A stretch of 64,000 bases of DNA from Erythrocercus mccallii (lineage: Eukaryota; Chordata; Aves; Passeriformes; Dicruridae): positions 803,241 through 867,240 of the forward strand of contig VZRG01000159.1 of NCBI GenBank assembly GCA_013397435.1, read 5' to 3'. Below the pieces are notes generated by a model. It was not told the DNA's origin. It saw nothing but the letters and a program-made list of their open reading frames with translations, and made no database searches. The position numbers and the translations under genes were made by a program. Positions 11,974-25,659 of this stretch are shown piece after piece; position 1 is the stretch's first letter; the number at the start of each line of letters is the position of its first letter.

Positions 11974-14397
11974 ACATTAATTGACTGAAGAGCCAAAGTA
12001 AATCATTACCATCAATAACAAAACATTTTCTGAGATAAGACTTCTCTCCAAGGCAAGCAACAAACACTACGGAGAATTTACATCTCTGTTAACAATCTGA
12101 TCCACAAATATAGGCTATTACAGGCTCTCCACTGAAATTACTCTTCATTTATGTGCACAACACAGCTAAATCTGAGAAAAATCCCATAACGGATATTTAG
12201 CATACAGTAGTCTGGCTGTGGACAATGAGAAGGCGAATGCTGATATGAGGCTACAGTTCTAACACTGTTCTAACATTTCAAAGCACAAATGAGATCTGAC
12301 CTGCAGTTCTGTTTGGCAAAATAACTTTTCTAAAACATCTGACTGATTGATGGCAATGCGAAAATCCACATAGTCCCCTGAAGTCAGAAAGATCCAACAA
12401 AGAAATAAGAAGTCAATCCACGCATGCCATAGAAAGCTCAATCAAGACAGAAAGTGTGACTTGATATGTAAGAGAAGGACAAAGCTGATAAGAACACCTA
12501 ACTACTACTTCTGTAACTACCCAGAATAGTTACAGAAAACCTCATTGTTCCAAATCCAAATCTTTTCAGAGCATTTAATGTTAAATAAAATCAACCCACT
12601 TTAACTTCAGTAAAAATGGCACATCACTACTGTAGTAGCACAGGAACCCTAAAAATATGTTACTTAAGGATACAAAAAGTCAAAGTGCCCTTATAACAAC
12701 CACACTCATACTAGCCTCAAGCCCTGCTCTCCTGTTTCCTTTCATCGTGTAAAGGCAAAATCTTCCTATAAAGTGATGGGAGATTTGGCAGAAAATAACC
12801 CCCCACACATTCTAGCTACTCCTCAGGTATAACAGGGCTGGTGGTGGCTGGCCTTGAATTCTGAGTGATAGCCAATTTGGCAACACCATCATCTGACTAT
12901 CTCCTAGAGTTGGAGTGAGCATGGTCTCCTTATCCTGAAGCAAGAAAGAGAAGAGATGGTGGAAGTGAACCAAACTTCTCCCACAGCTCCCACCAACTCC
13001 AGCTGCTTCTCTCTTTCCCCACAAGGAGGCATGGAAGATACACGGGTAATAGGTGAAAAGGAGTCTCAGCATCAACACACACCACAAACCTCATTGCAGG
13101 GTGGACGACCCCCATGACAGGTCCTGGTTCTCCAGCAAGAGATAGGATCCTAGCCTATCCACAGCCTCTGAAATCTTGATTGCAACTTGATCATAAGATT
13201 CAAGTAGCTCACCTCCGTATTGCTCATTTCTGTGCCTAGAAGACAGCACAGATACCACTTAAAAAAATGAGCCAGGATAGTGACAGTGAATTTCAATACA
13301 AAGTTTGAAGTAAAGAAAGAACCATTGTGATCCCTCTTCTACTAGACAGGAGATCATAATAATGCTGGTAATAGCAATACTCATTTTCCAAGTTTCATAA
13401 CTTGAGATGTACATAATACATGACCTGTTTATCAGGCTGACTATACATCAAATACAGACAGCATCTGCTCTCCTTCTGCAAAAGTTTTGTATTGTGTGTG
13501 AGAAGTGTCTTATACTATCTATTTTTTCCTATTATCCAATTTCAAATTATACTTGCTGAAAGAACAGCTATAACCACCCACTGCTGTAAGGGTGGAATTA
13601 CTTTTACTTGCATGTAGCCTTCTATAGTAAGCACGTGCAGTGGAGTGAGACATCACAGGGGTCACCCCCATTTACCTCAGACCCCAAAACATAAGTCAAA
13701 AGCCATCACTGCATGAAATATTTAAACTGAGACAGGGATAAATTTTGATTTCTGAGCATTTTAAGGTTTGACTTCTATCAAGAAGGCATTTCCTCCCACC
13801 AAGCTAATGAAGTAAGGCAGGCACATAGGGCAGGCAGTTCTCCTGCCAAAATTCAGAGTTTAGCACTTCCTCCACCATCAATATTGTTAAAACATCAAAA
13901 CCATTTTGTACTATCATAGTTATTTAGGAAGAGCTGATTAAAAGCAAGATAAGGAAGTTTTTAAAGTTTATCTAAATTTGATGTGGAAAACTCCTTTGGT
14001 TTATTGTACTTTTAAAATTACATGACCTAAAATGTCTACCTTTATTAATGGCTTTTAATTACAGACACAAGTCAAACACACACAAAGTACAATATCTGAA
14101 TGTAAGAAGGTATAGACAAGAAGTCAAGGTTTAGCAAAAAAGAGGAGCAGAATAGATGCCAGAGGAGGAAGTTCATAACCTGCATTAGGTGGAAGAGAAG
14201 TAAGCCAAGAGAAATTGTGAAACTGAAATTAATTTTGTGAAGAAAATAACATCTTTCACTCAAACCCAGGAAAAATGATGAACTTTCACTGAACACACCT
14301 CCAAAAAAAGTCCTTCCTCAGTTTGCACCATCTGGGAAGCAGCAAAAATCCATCTAGAATTGTACAGACTTGAGACAGTAAGATGTCTTCTACTCTC

Positions 14398-14436
14398 ACC
14401 TTGTTTCACCACTTTGTTTCACCACTTTGTTCCACT
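14398..14436 (+). repeat. Three-copy 13-bp tandem repeat
   Basis: Unit CTTTGTTTCACCA, seen three times with minor variation (ACCTTGTTTCACC, ACTTTGTTTCACC, ACTTTGTTCCAC) in XPO4 intron 1. Confidence 0.8.
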
Positions 14437-17400
14437 CTTGCAAATACCTGAACCTTGCCTGAACCACGATACTGAAGAAGTTACACACGTCTGTATTCAT
14501 CCTCTGATATACAGGAGAGCAGACATACGACATATTTTGAGAAAACCTCTTCAAAACATAAGTTTTCATGACAAAGCTGGAGTTTTTTTAATTCCATACA
14601 GAAACATTTTGGGATTTCATTTAGAAGATGCAATTGTTAGGACTCCCTTAAAGTGAGTGCCTGAGTTCACTCTAAGAAACCTGCATAAATTAGCCAAGTC
14701 TCAAGTTCTGAACAGTCACAGGGCTCCAAATATTCAGGCTCCATCAAAAAATGATCATGAAGAAATGTGGTCATAATCATATATTTTATTCTCAGCACTT
14801 TTAGAGGGAATATTACTGTAAAATGAACAGGAGACTAGCTCCAGAAACAATACTGTCATTTCTCTTGATATTAGAATTTAGTATTTATATATTCCCCACT
14901 AAACAATTCATTATCCTGAAGCTACCCAACATCTGTTCCCAATCCCACTTAAAACAACCTCACAAAAGAAAGGGTTTGCAGCTTATCCTCCCTAATTCTC
15001 TCAGGAAGAAGCACATTTGTTTTTGTGCTTGGGCTTTGGTGGCTGTTGTTGACAGGTGAGGAAAGCACTATTCATACTCTCAACACCAGAGAGGAGTGTG
15101 CCTGTTTTGTAAACTTATTTGCACATTTCCTCAATAACAATGCAAGATGTAGCCATCTGGGAACCTACCAAGACTATGGTTGAAAGAGAAGTCAAATAGC
15201 AGCAACATTATTAGCAAAATAAACAGTAGAAGCTGCTGGCCCAAGAGATGAAAAACCTGAACTAAATGTGAACAGTTAAGACCTTGATGAAAAACAAAAC
15301 AAAAACCAACACAAAATGATGATGCAGAAAAAATGCAGAGCTCTCTTTGTACTTACAATCAGTGAAGGTTAATGTAATGCTTTTCAGCCACGGCTTCAAC
15401 AACACACCATTCAGCTTTATGGTACCTAGTACCAAACCAGCAGCTAGCCGCACAGGGGGAACATATTCCTTCTCCCCCACCACAGGTGCAGTCCTGTGCA
15501 ACACAGGCTCCCACTTGGGGATCTCCAGTTCCTGTATACACATATACACACAGATGCTGTGGAGATGTCCTCATGAAATCTACCAGTGACAAATGTGTAA
15601 AAGGTGGCTTTTAGATGAGGGGTGTAACATAAGAGGAAACAACTGAGCTGTAAGGTGAAACCCAGACCAGGCAGACAGGATCTGCCAGCACCAACAGCAA
15701 CTGTGTTTAGCCATGGCAAGATGAGCAAGCAACTGACTTAAGGGACCACGTGAATGCCAGGGCCACCAATACAAGACCAAGCTGTGGCAGATGGAAGTTC
15801 ATAACAAAACCTTGAAGACCACCTCTTTGCAGAACCAAACAAAATAATCAAAAGGAGAAGAGCCTTTGCTGCTTGCCCTAGGTAGAGAAGTGACACATGT
15901 TGATGCTAGGCCAGAGGATGACACTTAACCCCACATGACCAGCTTGGATACCTTCCACCTGTCCCCAGACAGGCAGTGCACAGATATATGACTTCTCTCG
16001 TGCTGCCACAAGACACAGGTGGCAGCTCTGCTGTAACTCATCAAGGAGTCAGAGTGGTTTGTACTTTTACAATTGTTTCTGCTGCTTGTTAGCTCTGATA
16101 CTGCTTGCACACCCTCACTATTGCCACAATTAGTGATAGTTGGAACATTGTTTCACAGTAATAAAGCAAGTAATACTGAGTGTTGGTTGTCATCCAATTG
16201 CACTATTGATCTTCGTGCAAACAATGCTTAAGTCCCAAAGCCACAGGTGCTCTGTGGCACAGGTCAATGCACCAGCCTCTGGAGTAGACACAGCTACACC
16301 CTGTGTTAATGATGCTGCAACACATTTTCTGTGTTTTGTGCTTTGCAAACTGCCCCTGCCCTCCTTCACACACTGTTGGAGCAAAAACGTATGCAGCCAG
16401 GATACTGACTTGTGTGTGAAAGAGTCAAATTCAAGGTCCTTCCAAAGCAGCCTGACAAAGTGATAGAACGTGGCTCAATCATTTCCTTGTGTCTTAAAAA
16501 CTATCAAATTACCCATTTCCAAAAAGCTTGAATACAAAGTTGAGGAATATACCACTCACTCCAATGCAATATTATGTAGCTTTTCTGCAGCTCTTCAAAT
16601 TAACAGATTTCAAAACACATTTGTGAAGGATCCTGGTATTATTATTTTCCATCATTATGACAGGATCCTAGTCTAAGTTGACAGTAAGGAAGAGGGGCTG
16701 CCTCTCCAGAACTCTAAGGCTGTAGTGCTTGGAGATCTTCCATTCCTTCCAGCCATGTTAATTCCTCTCCGCTCCTAGACACACATTATTATCCTGTGCT
16801 AGCTTTGGCAACTGGCAGTTCCTTCTGACAGCCAGTCCAGCTCACTAAGTAGCAGATAATCAATCCAGCAAAAAGACACATAATGCTTTTTCTCTGCCAC
16901 TCGGTGTTAGGTTGGTTTATGGTCCTGTGAAAATATAGCCTATGTCACACTTACAAGCCTGGGACTGCTGATGTTCTTCACCTTAGCCAAGGCTTTTGAA
17001 ATCCCAGGGAATGCCATCATAAACCGCAAAATTCCATGGCAAAACACCTTGCTGCACTTCATTGATTTCACAGCCACAAATTAATTATACAAAGCCTTCA
17101 AGTGACCCTGGCATAAGGCGTATTTTCAACACTACCACAGCTGTGCCTATAGCATTTTGCACACCTGCATGTAACACAGCTGGCCTGAATGACAACAAAG
17201 AGTGAAACTCATAATTTCAGCACAAATCATGATATACCTTTAGCCCTTCTTCATATTCACTTTTGTGGTTCTGTAAATTCTGAATTTAGTAGGCACCACT
17301 AAACCAACTTCTCTGACTTACAAAGTAACAAAAGCAAAAACCATTATTCACTTGCTTCTACCTTAACTTAAATAACTTTTAATGTATTTTTCTACTAAAA

Positions 17401-19215
17401 AAACAATCAGTCTTGATTTGAAAAGAAAGAGAATTGTACGTGCTACTTCCTAAGTGGTTTAAGAACATAATTTGACCAAATTTTTTCCGGGAGCATAAGC
17501 AAACTCTCTCATCTCAGTCAAGACAGTAGAATTGTCTCTAGTGCAACACAGTGAAAATTACTTTAATTAAAAGACTTTTCTCCCTGAATTCACTACCAAT
17601 CTAGTTCACTATGCAACCACTCAGGTGGGTGTACAATTATCCTATGTTTTGGCAGAGCCAAAGACAGCACCATACAGCAGCCACTCATTGTTATGTCTCT
17701 GAAGTAGCAAAGTTTGGGGTTTTTCTTTTTGTGAGACAGGAAAGAGGAAGAAGAGGGACTGTTTAAAGTATAGCCTCCTGTCAGTTTTCCTTCATTCCCT
17801 AAAACTGCTATCTTAACAACTACTCCCTGTTCAACAAGGTGTTTTGGACTTCAAAGTCCAAAGGCCAATGTCTCCTATAGCTCAGATCTGACACCTTCCC
17901 TTTTACACCACATCTCCCAGCACGTATGTGGGTTTATGCTACTCATACACCCCACTACGCATCAAAATTGCAGAGATCTTATGTGCACCTAATTCAGACA
18001 GACTTTTTAGAATCAAAACACTGTCAGAAACTGATGAAAAGGAATATTTTACTTATCTGCTTGTGACAGGATCAGCTCAACTTAATAACCAAGAAGATTT
18101 CTTCCACCTCTCCATAGGGAAAGCTGTTAATTAGCTAATGAACACAGATTAGCATAACAACTATAAGACTCTTAGGAAGCAGGTTAAAGGGAAAACAGCA
18201 GTAGGTAGTACCTGAAGAAGAATAATCCAGATGGAGCTATGGACTAATGAAGCTCCCCAGCAGATGAATATAGAAGCAAGCATACAGTATTTACATCGAT
18301 TACTCAGAACAAAATATAGAAATATGCCAATGCGATGGTGCGAAGATGACACGTCAAATGGGTGCAAAACATATTGATTCAAAAAGACAAATACTCCCTC
18401 TGTGAAACAGTCAGGAGAAATAAACCCTAAGCATGCATAATCCCATTTCACTAGATTTTAATTTCATCAAACACGATGTTTGCTCTTCAAAGATATCAGA
18501 ATCTCTACCAGTTCTCATTTCTCTAATCTCAGCTCTTCACTTTAGTACAGATAAGTTCTATGCACACTTGTTCTTGGCTCCCAGGTAAGAGTTTCACTAG
18601 CACAGTGCACACTGCATGTGCAGTATGCTGTAATCTGGACTGTGTGCCTGTAAAATGCACCAACCACACGAGCTCTTAAGCAAAAGAAAAAATTATACAT
18701 ATATACAATGGACTCTTAAGTTACTCAGTACTGCTCCAAAAATCAATCTGGATGGCTCCGATATGGTTCTCTGAAACCATCACCTTGCTGCTCTGAAGCA
18801 ATAAGAAAACTACAATGTTAAGTACTATTAGGAAAGGAATACAGAAGAATATAAAAAATTTACAACCATCTAAAATCCTCAAGTTCCTACATCACAGAAT
18901 TCTGGTCAGTTCATTCAAAAAGAGTATCCTAAATCTGAAAAATTACAGAGAGATGATTTGATGTATGGGGGAATATCCCATATGAAAAAATTACAAGATC
19001 CTTCAGTTTAGCTAAGAGATGACTGGAGGATGCAATATGATAGAGAATTATAAAAATCACAAAGGATACTGAGAAGAAAAAAGTCAAAACACTTTACAGT
19101 TATTTCTCATAATTTAAGAATGAATTAAATTATCAAACAGCAGCCTTCACTCAAAGAACTATATTGTTTTTTTCCAAAAACACAGGTAAATCCCATTACA
19201 TTCAGACAAGCTTGT

Positions 19216-19237
19216 AATATATATATATATACACACA
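19216..19237. repeat. (AT)n/(AC)n compound microsatellite
   Basis: An AT run of about eight units passes directly into ACACACA in XPO4 intron 1. Confidence 0.85.
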
Positions 19238-20146
19238 TTAAGACTAAATAATATATAAAAATCTAAAAGAAAAAAAAATTCCAAAAACAACTGGACACAT
19301 TTGTGGGAGAAAAACAGTGATAACACCAAGCTTTTGAAATTGCTAATTCAAATAACATAAAGTGTCCACTAGTGGCTCATCCTTACTTTTCAGACCTCTC
19401 AAAATCAGCAGCTAGAGATGACCACCAGAAAAAAACCCATCTGAGCAGAAGTTTTGTCTATTCTAGCCATAATATAGCACCTATCCTGCTTGTTTTATGG
19501 GTGACAACTTGGAGGACTTAAACAAATATTCTCAGCATTGGAATGTTTCCTTTGTTTGATTTCTTCCAACAGGCAACCTGCCGTAACAAAAGCAGAGCTA
19601 CTCCATCTTTCCCTTTCACCCCTACTATGAGCCATGCTTCACAGTCTGAAAAATTGCCTCACAATGAAGACATACTGCAACAAGAAACTGAATTTCCTTG
19701 TGGAATAAGGATTGCTATGGCCTTTGCGGAGAACAGACTGGTTGGTTATGCCAAGATGTGAGACAGTAGAGAATTGATGAGGCTGATTGAGCAAAACCAC
19801 AAGCTAGGCCACTTGCTCATCTTGTACCTGGGCTTGAGCAAGGCTTAGTACTGAATGTGCCTGGGCTGAAGCAGAGGCCCCACAGCCCGATGTTGTCTCA
19901 GTGAAGTGCAGCAGAGCACCCACATCTCTGTGCCTCAGCCTCACTGCCCCTTCACTGTGCACAGCAAGCCTTGTTTTGGATCTGTTCCTCTGAGGAGACA
20001 ATGATGGGAGGAGTAGAGACCTGGCGAAGGTCCAACAGCCACCACTGCTGCCTCAGCCGTGTGGAGGAGCACACCGAAGTACCACAGGTCTGTGCTGTCT
20101 CTTTTTAGCCACAAGACAGGTAGCTCGGTTTGATGAAGGTAGCCAA

Positions 20147-20172
20147 AGGTTTACCTCAAATGAGGTAAACCT
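20147..20172. repeat. Perfect 11-bp inverted repeat with 4-base loop
   Basis: AGGTTTACCTC, loop AAAT, GAGGTAAACCT. The arms pair perfectly. No adjacent coding or RNA gene explains it. Confidence 0.95.
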
Positions 20173-21138
20173 CATTAACCCCTTGTTTGCATATTAAAAA
20201 CCACACCCACCAGTATGAAATTGAGAAAACAGATGGCCCCCCACCCCACATCTATGATGGCAGCAACAGGCAACCAATGATTTTTAACTGCAGTCATTCA
20301 TCCATTTGTCCAAGAAGTATAAAATTGATATTTGAAATCCTCCACTATGGAAGGACAAGAGTACAACCCCACTCTACAGACAAGTCAGTGAGCTTGCTCC
20401 TCTCCTCTCCCCAAGGCAGGCACAACTCTGTGGTAAGATTTGTGTCTCTGACTGCATTGGAACTTACCTGGGAATACTTGTACACAGAGCTACGCACTTT
20501 TATTTTGTAGGTCTAGTGCAGTTATCAGCAATCTATAACAAGAACCTATATAATCTGCTGCTTCAATAAAACAGACATTCATGACTCCACAACCATGAAA
20601 GTTCTTGTTCAATGTGACTGGACTTTAGTGCCTAACTAGTTATAAATGAGAAATTAAGCCTATTTGCACCCAGCCCCCCTGATCTCTAAGGACTACTAGA
20701 AGGCAAGGAGGTTTATTTCCTGACAGTTTCATACACTTACTGCAACAGGCCTGATGTCCAAGAAAGGCAGGTCAAAAAGAGCCAACCATACAAACTGTCA
20801 TGGTTGATGGTAAAAACAATCTGGTCTCACTAATGTGCTCCCTTACGCTCTTATTGTGTAAGCTTATTTGAACATCTGAAAGTGAAGTTTATAGGACTAC
20901 TGTCAGACTATTCAACTTTAGCCTGAAATCTCCCTCAGAATAGCAGGATACATCACAAACTAAGTGGTACCCTGAGAAGGTGGTAAATGTGAGAATCCAC
21001 ATTCCCCCCCTGCACACAACAACCACCCTTTAAAATGGACCACAGACAAAACAGAACATTTACAAACTTTTAAAGAATGGAATTCTTCTGCAAAAGCCTT
21101 TGCTCAAATGTTCTTTGAACATTCTAAGAGCCATACCA

Positions 21139-21425
21139 CATAGAATAGCCTAACATGGACCTCTGGACCTACTTTGCTCAATCCTCTGCCCAAAAAAGAA
21201 CTTGTTTCAAAGTTAGATCAGGTTGTTCAGGGACCTGTTCAGTCAAGTATTAAATATCTCCAACGATGGGAGAGCCCATAGCCTCCCTACACAGTCTGCT
21301 CCACTGCCTTCACCAATCACACTTACTGTGATTTTTTTTTGTCTTCTCTCCAGCTAGAATGTTCCCTCCTGAAACTTGTAACCTCTTCTCTTTTCAGTGT
21401 GCAGCTCTAAGTGAAGTCTGGCATT
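21139..21425 (-). mobile_element. Diverged CR1 LINE 3' fragment in XPO4 intron 1
   Basis: The order of short matches follows the reversed CR1 3' end: CATAGAATAGCC, GGACCTCTGGACC, CAGGTTGTTCAGGGACCTGT, AATATCTCCAACGATGG, CACTGCCTTCACC and CTTGTAACCTCTTCT. It is much more diverged than the other two CR1 copies near XPO4, so it is older. Confidence 0.75.
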
Positions 21426-24400
21426 TCCAATATCAGGAAAGTCTGAGTTAAGAAGTAAATTGTACAGTGAAGGTATATTATACACTTGAGCCAACCTGAC
21501 AGCACACCACTAGAAGGGGCAGACCAGCTCTGTACATGTCCAACAATCTAATTTCAGTGCCCTGTGCTAGCTCTGCAACATAAATGGCTGCACAGATAGC
21601 CAATACATCTTGCTAACCTGACAGAAATCCATTCCCCTTGTTTAATTCCTATGTCATCTCAGCAATATTAGTATCTTCTGCACAGGGTCACAAGGGAGAA
21701 AGAGGAGCTGCAGGTAAGAACAGAGCACCTCTTTTTGGAGGGAGGTGGAGTGAAGAAATAACCTGTGAATTTACATTTAGGTGTCAGAGACAATCATATG
21801 TTAGAAAATTTCAACCTACTTTAATGAAATCTCAGCAATAACTAGACTGTGTTAGGCATGTTTCCTACTTCATGCTCTCACTTCTGGAATGAAATTTAAT
21901 TTCTTTCCTTAATAATACAACTAGTGTCTTCTCTAATCCATGAAGACAGCTATTAAAACAGTGCTTAACTAGTACTAATTATATTTAGCATTAATTACCA
22001 CCTGAGCTAAACAGAACATAATAGATAGGAGATACATGGTCAGGGACACCATGCCAGTAGGAAATGGAGGAGGAGTAAATTAATTCAGTTCATACAGATG
22101 TTGGTGTATGGTCTTTACCAAGCCAAAGTCACATAGGCCAAAGTTGGATACCAGCCTGTGGCACTGAGAAACTTCACAATAAAGCACTAATGGGAACCTT
22201 ATTTCAGGTAAACAACATGTGGCTTTACTAGAAAGGAATTACATACCAAATTTTTATACTGCGAATACTTTTACACACATTAAAGAAAATTGTCATAGCA
22301 CCAGCCTTCAAAGTCATATTTGGCAGCTAATGACAACATAAGTTTCATATTTTATAATAATTTGTCAATTCATACCAAATTCCAATCCTTTCTCAAATTA
22401 AGCCTTTTAAATGTGAGCTACCTAGAACCTCTTGAAAGGCATTACTGGTAACAAAGGAAAAGCATTTCCATGCAGCTGTAAAAGAGCTTGGTGAGAGAAA
22501 AGATTGAATGTTTCCAGTTTTCAAACATGGCACACCATGGTTTGTAAGGTCTATAAAGATCAGCAGTTTAGGAGATCAAGACTTGGGCATACTTTATCTG
22601 ATATCTAAAAAGTAATTTTCCAAAGGCAAACTCAACTAACCCAGAACAATGGAAAAAAAAATTATGAAAATACTTATCAAAGATTTAGAGAGCTCACAGT
22701 AATCCATGCTTATCCTCAAGGAAAGTTAATTAAACACATTCAGGGTTTTTTTTTATTAGCACACCATTATTCTCCTCAAGGCTCAGTATTTCAATTTGAA
22801 ATCAAGACAAGTATCGAGTAAACCACCACCACTCCTTGGCTCTTTGTTTTGAAATGCTGAAACATCTTTGATGGATCCCTAGTCATCCATATTTTACAAG
22901 GATTGTCTCAGCTGAGACAGACTGCCACAAGAAAACCTTGCTGAATCCCTCCACAGCTCCCTGCCCAGTTAAAACCTTCTGCCATCTACTGTCAGACCAT
23001 TCACAGCTCTGCCCTTTCCCAGTGCTTCAGGTATGGCTCCACTGCAAGGTGCCAACCTTAACCTGTGACCTCAGCACTAGCACCAGGTTCATCACCCTTC
23101 ACCCCACAAGTCCTCAGATTTTTACATAAATACCTTTCTAAGTGATCCCAGCAGTTTGCTTGATCAGTTCACCCCTCCCACCTGCCACACAGAGATAACT
23201 TCCTGCCCTCATCCCCAAGCGGACCTTTAACCAAACAGTGCAGCCCTCTGGCTAAATGAAATTCAGACCATCACTGTCCAGGTGCAGTCCTGAAACACAA
23301 TTACACCTCTCTTTTCACATAGTTGCTAGCGAGACAGAACAGGAGCAGAGCTCATAACTCTTCCAGTCTCTGGGGTCTCACGTCTACTTTTGTGAAGCAC
23401 CTGCTGAGCTGCACTCCTCTCCTGCATTTCTCCAAAGACTCAGTGGTTTCTGAGAAGGAATCAGGGCAATAACCCTAAACAGTTTTCACAGCTCTTCCAC
23501 AGCCAACCCTGCTTAAAGCCTGATTCTGGGTCCTCACCCTCATGGATAGCTTTAGTGAATATCTCTGTTTCATGCAGCCTCCTCCGTAAGAGCATCTAAC
23601 TAGTTGTTCTTCTCAGTTTAGTGTTGTCTATGAAAGGTCCAAAATCAGCTGTGGAAAAAAATAAAATAATAAAAAGCTAAATACCACAAGTCAGGTTTCA
23701 TGCTGTCAGAGGCTGTAGGGAGGAGGGCAGAAATTCAACAAAGATCCTAACATCCATGCGCTTGTAGACCCAAGACGTATTTTCACCAGCAAGTTCAGCA
23801 ACTATTCTTCAACAGAAGCACAAACACTACCATAAGAGGCCTGCGCCTTTCCAGAATATGAAGGTTTTATTTAATTCAACTCCACAGTATGTTGCTTTTC
23901 CCTCTCTGTGCTAGCAGGGCTATGCTAGGAAAACAATGCCCACACAAGTTACATTTAGTCTTCAAGCACAGATGCAAGACTTTGGAGATGCCACTGCACA
24001 TGCTAGCGGTTTGATACTGAAAACTACTTAAACACCAGCTTCATTCCACACACATGTTCTGTTACACAGTAATACTTATTACTGAGTTTCTGTACGCAGT
24101 CAAACTCTCCTAGTAATTACTGCATTTGTGTTATTTTTAAAACAGAGATACACAGACCTTACCAGAACATCTAACAGTCTACATAGACATGTTTTGTAAA
24201 GCATGCAGGAATCAAGAGCAGCTCAAAGCCTGAAACCCATCACTGGTGGCATCCTTTGTGGAGTATTTTTCTAAAAGGACTAGTGTTTGCTGCAAGCTAT
24301 TTACCTTTACTGTCCTGCTTGGAAACACAGTGTTTTTCAGGCTTTGACCTGACAAGGAGTAACATGCATATTTTGATGGGACACCCACGAATAAAGCTGA

Positions 24401-25522
24401 TCACCTCTCACTTTACAGTCAGGCTACCTCAGTGAGTTGTTAAATCACAGTTGTTCAGGCTCTGGCCATTGATTAATTATTGATGCCACAAAAACTTTGC
24501 TACTATTTCTTTGGTTATTTTGAAATCCCATTAATAGTGACACCTTACAAACTTTATTTCTGTCAGAATCACTTTCTGGTAAGATAAATTCTGTGGGGAA
24601 GGCTTTCAGCTAGACGTGTACAGAAGATCGGCAATAAAGACCTGTAAACTATACCAGACAACACAGAGCTTTTCATTCAAACAAGTCTTTTACAAGGATG
24701 TAAACCTAGGATGTTTTAACACTAAGGGTCACTACTGGTATTCAGCTGCATCGCACTGCTGATCTTTGCCATATGGGCTTTCTTTTCCACACAGTTATGA
24801 AAACAAGATATCACACAGTCAGCAGGGACAGTTAATTGATAATTAAACAGATCAAGTGCGAAGTACCACTAATAGCTTTGCTTCAAGGCGGCAGCACCGT
24901 GAGCCTCTGGCTCCTCGGTGCCCCTCCGCTTAAAGGAAAACTCTGGAACCGGATCGCGCCACTCCCGAGGCCGCTTCCACGCTGCCCAGGGTGCCGCGCT
25001 GCCCCCGCGGGGCTGGGGACGAGCGCGACCTCCCGCCGTTCCTCCACCGCCGCGGGAGGTGCCCGCGGCCCCGGCCCCGGCGAGAGGGAGGGAGAGCTGC
25101 CCACTGGCAACTTCGGGGAGGGTCTGAGCGGCGGACGGTGGCGGTGCGGGGGCCCGGGGACGGACACCCCACAGCCGGGGCGAGCAGCGCGGGGCGCGGG
25201 CAGCCGGCAGAGCCTGCCCGGGGCGACGGGGAGCGGGCGGCACATGGAGGAGCGGCGCGGCGTGGCCGGCCCCGGCTGCGGGGCCACAGGGACGAGCCGG
25301 CGCGGCGGCGGAGGGACAGGAAGGGAGCGAGGGAGCCCGGCCGAAAGGGGAGCGGGACGGGGCGGCGGAGGCGGCGCGCCCCGGCGGGCTGCGCCCCGAG
25401 CTCCGCGCCCGAGGGGCGAGGGCAGCGGGAACGGAGGCGGGGAGGGGAGAGGGGTCCGGCGCGGGCGCCCCTTCGGGGGCGAGGCGGCGCTCGGGGCGCG
25501 GCGGTGCCGCCGCCCGCCTCAC

Positions 25523-25603
25523 CATGAGCACTTTGGCCGCGTTCTCCAGCTGGGCGATCACCTCGGGGGCGCCCCCCGCCGCCGCGGCCGCCGCCGCCAT
25601 CAT
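25523..25603 (-). CDS. XPO4: XPO4 coding exon 1 (start codon)
   Basis: Encodes 27 residues, MMAAAAAAAGG then APEVIAQLENAAKVLM. It ends in phase 0 at CTCATG|GTGAGG, a good donor. The conserved core EVIAQLENAAKVLM is the start of the exportin-4 HEAT-repeat solenoid. There are two adjacent ATG codons (25601-25603 and 25598-25600). The second has the better context (A at -3, G at +4), and both give a protein starting MMAA or MAA. The alanine run is seven residues, against three in human as I recall it, so the exon is about four codons longer. The exon sits inside a CpG island. Some reading frames in the GC-rich sequence around it are long only because stops are rare there. Confidence 0.96.
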
Positions 25604-25631
25604 GGTCTCTCTTCAATGACGCGCCATGCGC

Positions 25632-25642
25632 TGCATTCTGGG
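25632..25642 (-). promoter_or_regulatory. ZNF143/STAF (SBS)-like motif upstream of the XPO4 ATG
   Basis: On the minus strand the sequence reads CCCAGAATGCA and is followed by GCGCATGG, 29 bases upstream of the first ATG. CCCAGAATGCA is the core of the SBS motif bound by ZNF143 and THAP11 at many CpG-island promoters. The adjoining GCGCATGGCGC is a one-base-interrupted NRF1-like palindrome. The location suggests the start site is close by. Occupancy is inferred. Confidence 0.5.
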
Positions 25643-25659
25643 GCGAGGCGGCCGCGGGG

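Larger units (their letters stand above)
5017..25522 (-). other. XPO4: XPO4 intron 1 (20.5 kb)
   Basis: Runs from donor ATG|GTGAGG at its right end to acceptor CTTTCAG at its left end. It holds two CR1 fragments (about 9018-9262 and 21139-21425), TA-rich microsatellites, an 11-bp-arm palindrome (20147-20172) and a CTCF-like motif (7629-7642). The first few hundred bases of the intron (about 24.88-25.52 kb) belong to the CpG island. No second gene is recognisable on either strand. The open frames of up to about 140 codons near 10.2-10.7 kb lack any recognisable domain, and both strands are open in overlapping frames, which suggests chance. Confidence 0.88.
1..25603 (-). other. XPO4: XPO4 gene, 5' part (exons 1-4 and their introns); gene continues past the left edge
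   Basis: Exportin-4 is a karyopherin-beta (importin-beta superfamily) transport receptor. Known cargoes are hypusinated eIF5A and SMAD3 for export and some SOX-family factors for import. Four coding exons on the minus strand join in frame to 156 codons: 25523-25603, 4911-5016, 1207-1348 and 826-964. Their translation closely follows the N-terminus of vertebrate XPO4. All visible junctions are GT-AG. The rest of the roughly 1,150-residue protein lies left of base 1. LATS2 lies downstream on the right in the same orientation, matching the human order. Identification is by recognition of the protein and is very secure. Confidence 0.97.

Noticed and set aside
19364..19377. CCACTAGTGGCTC as a CTCF site
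   Set aside because: The spacing after AG is one base short and the purine position is T. It is better described as a short palindrome.
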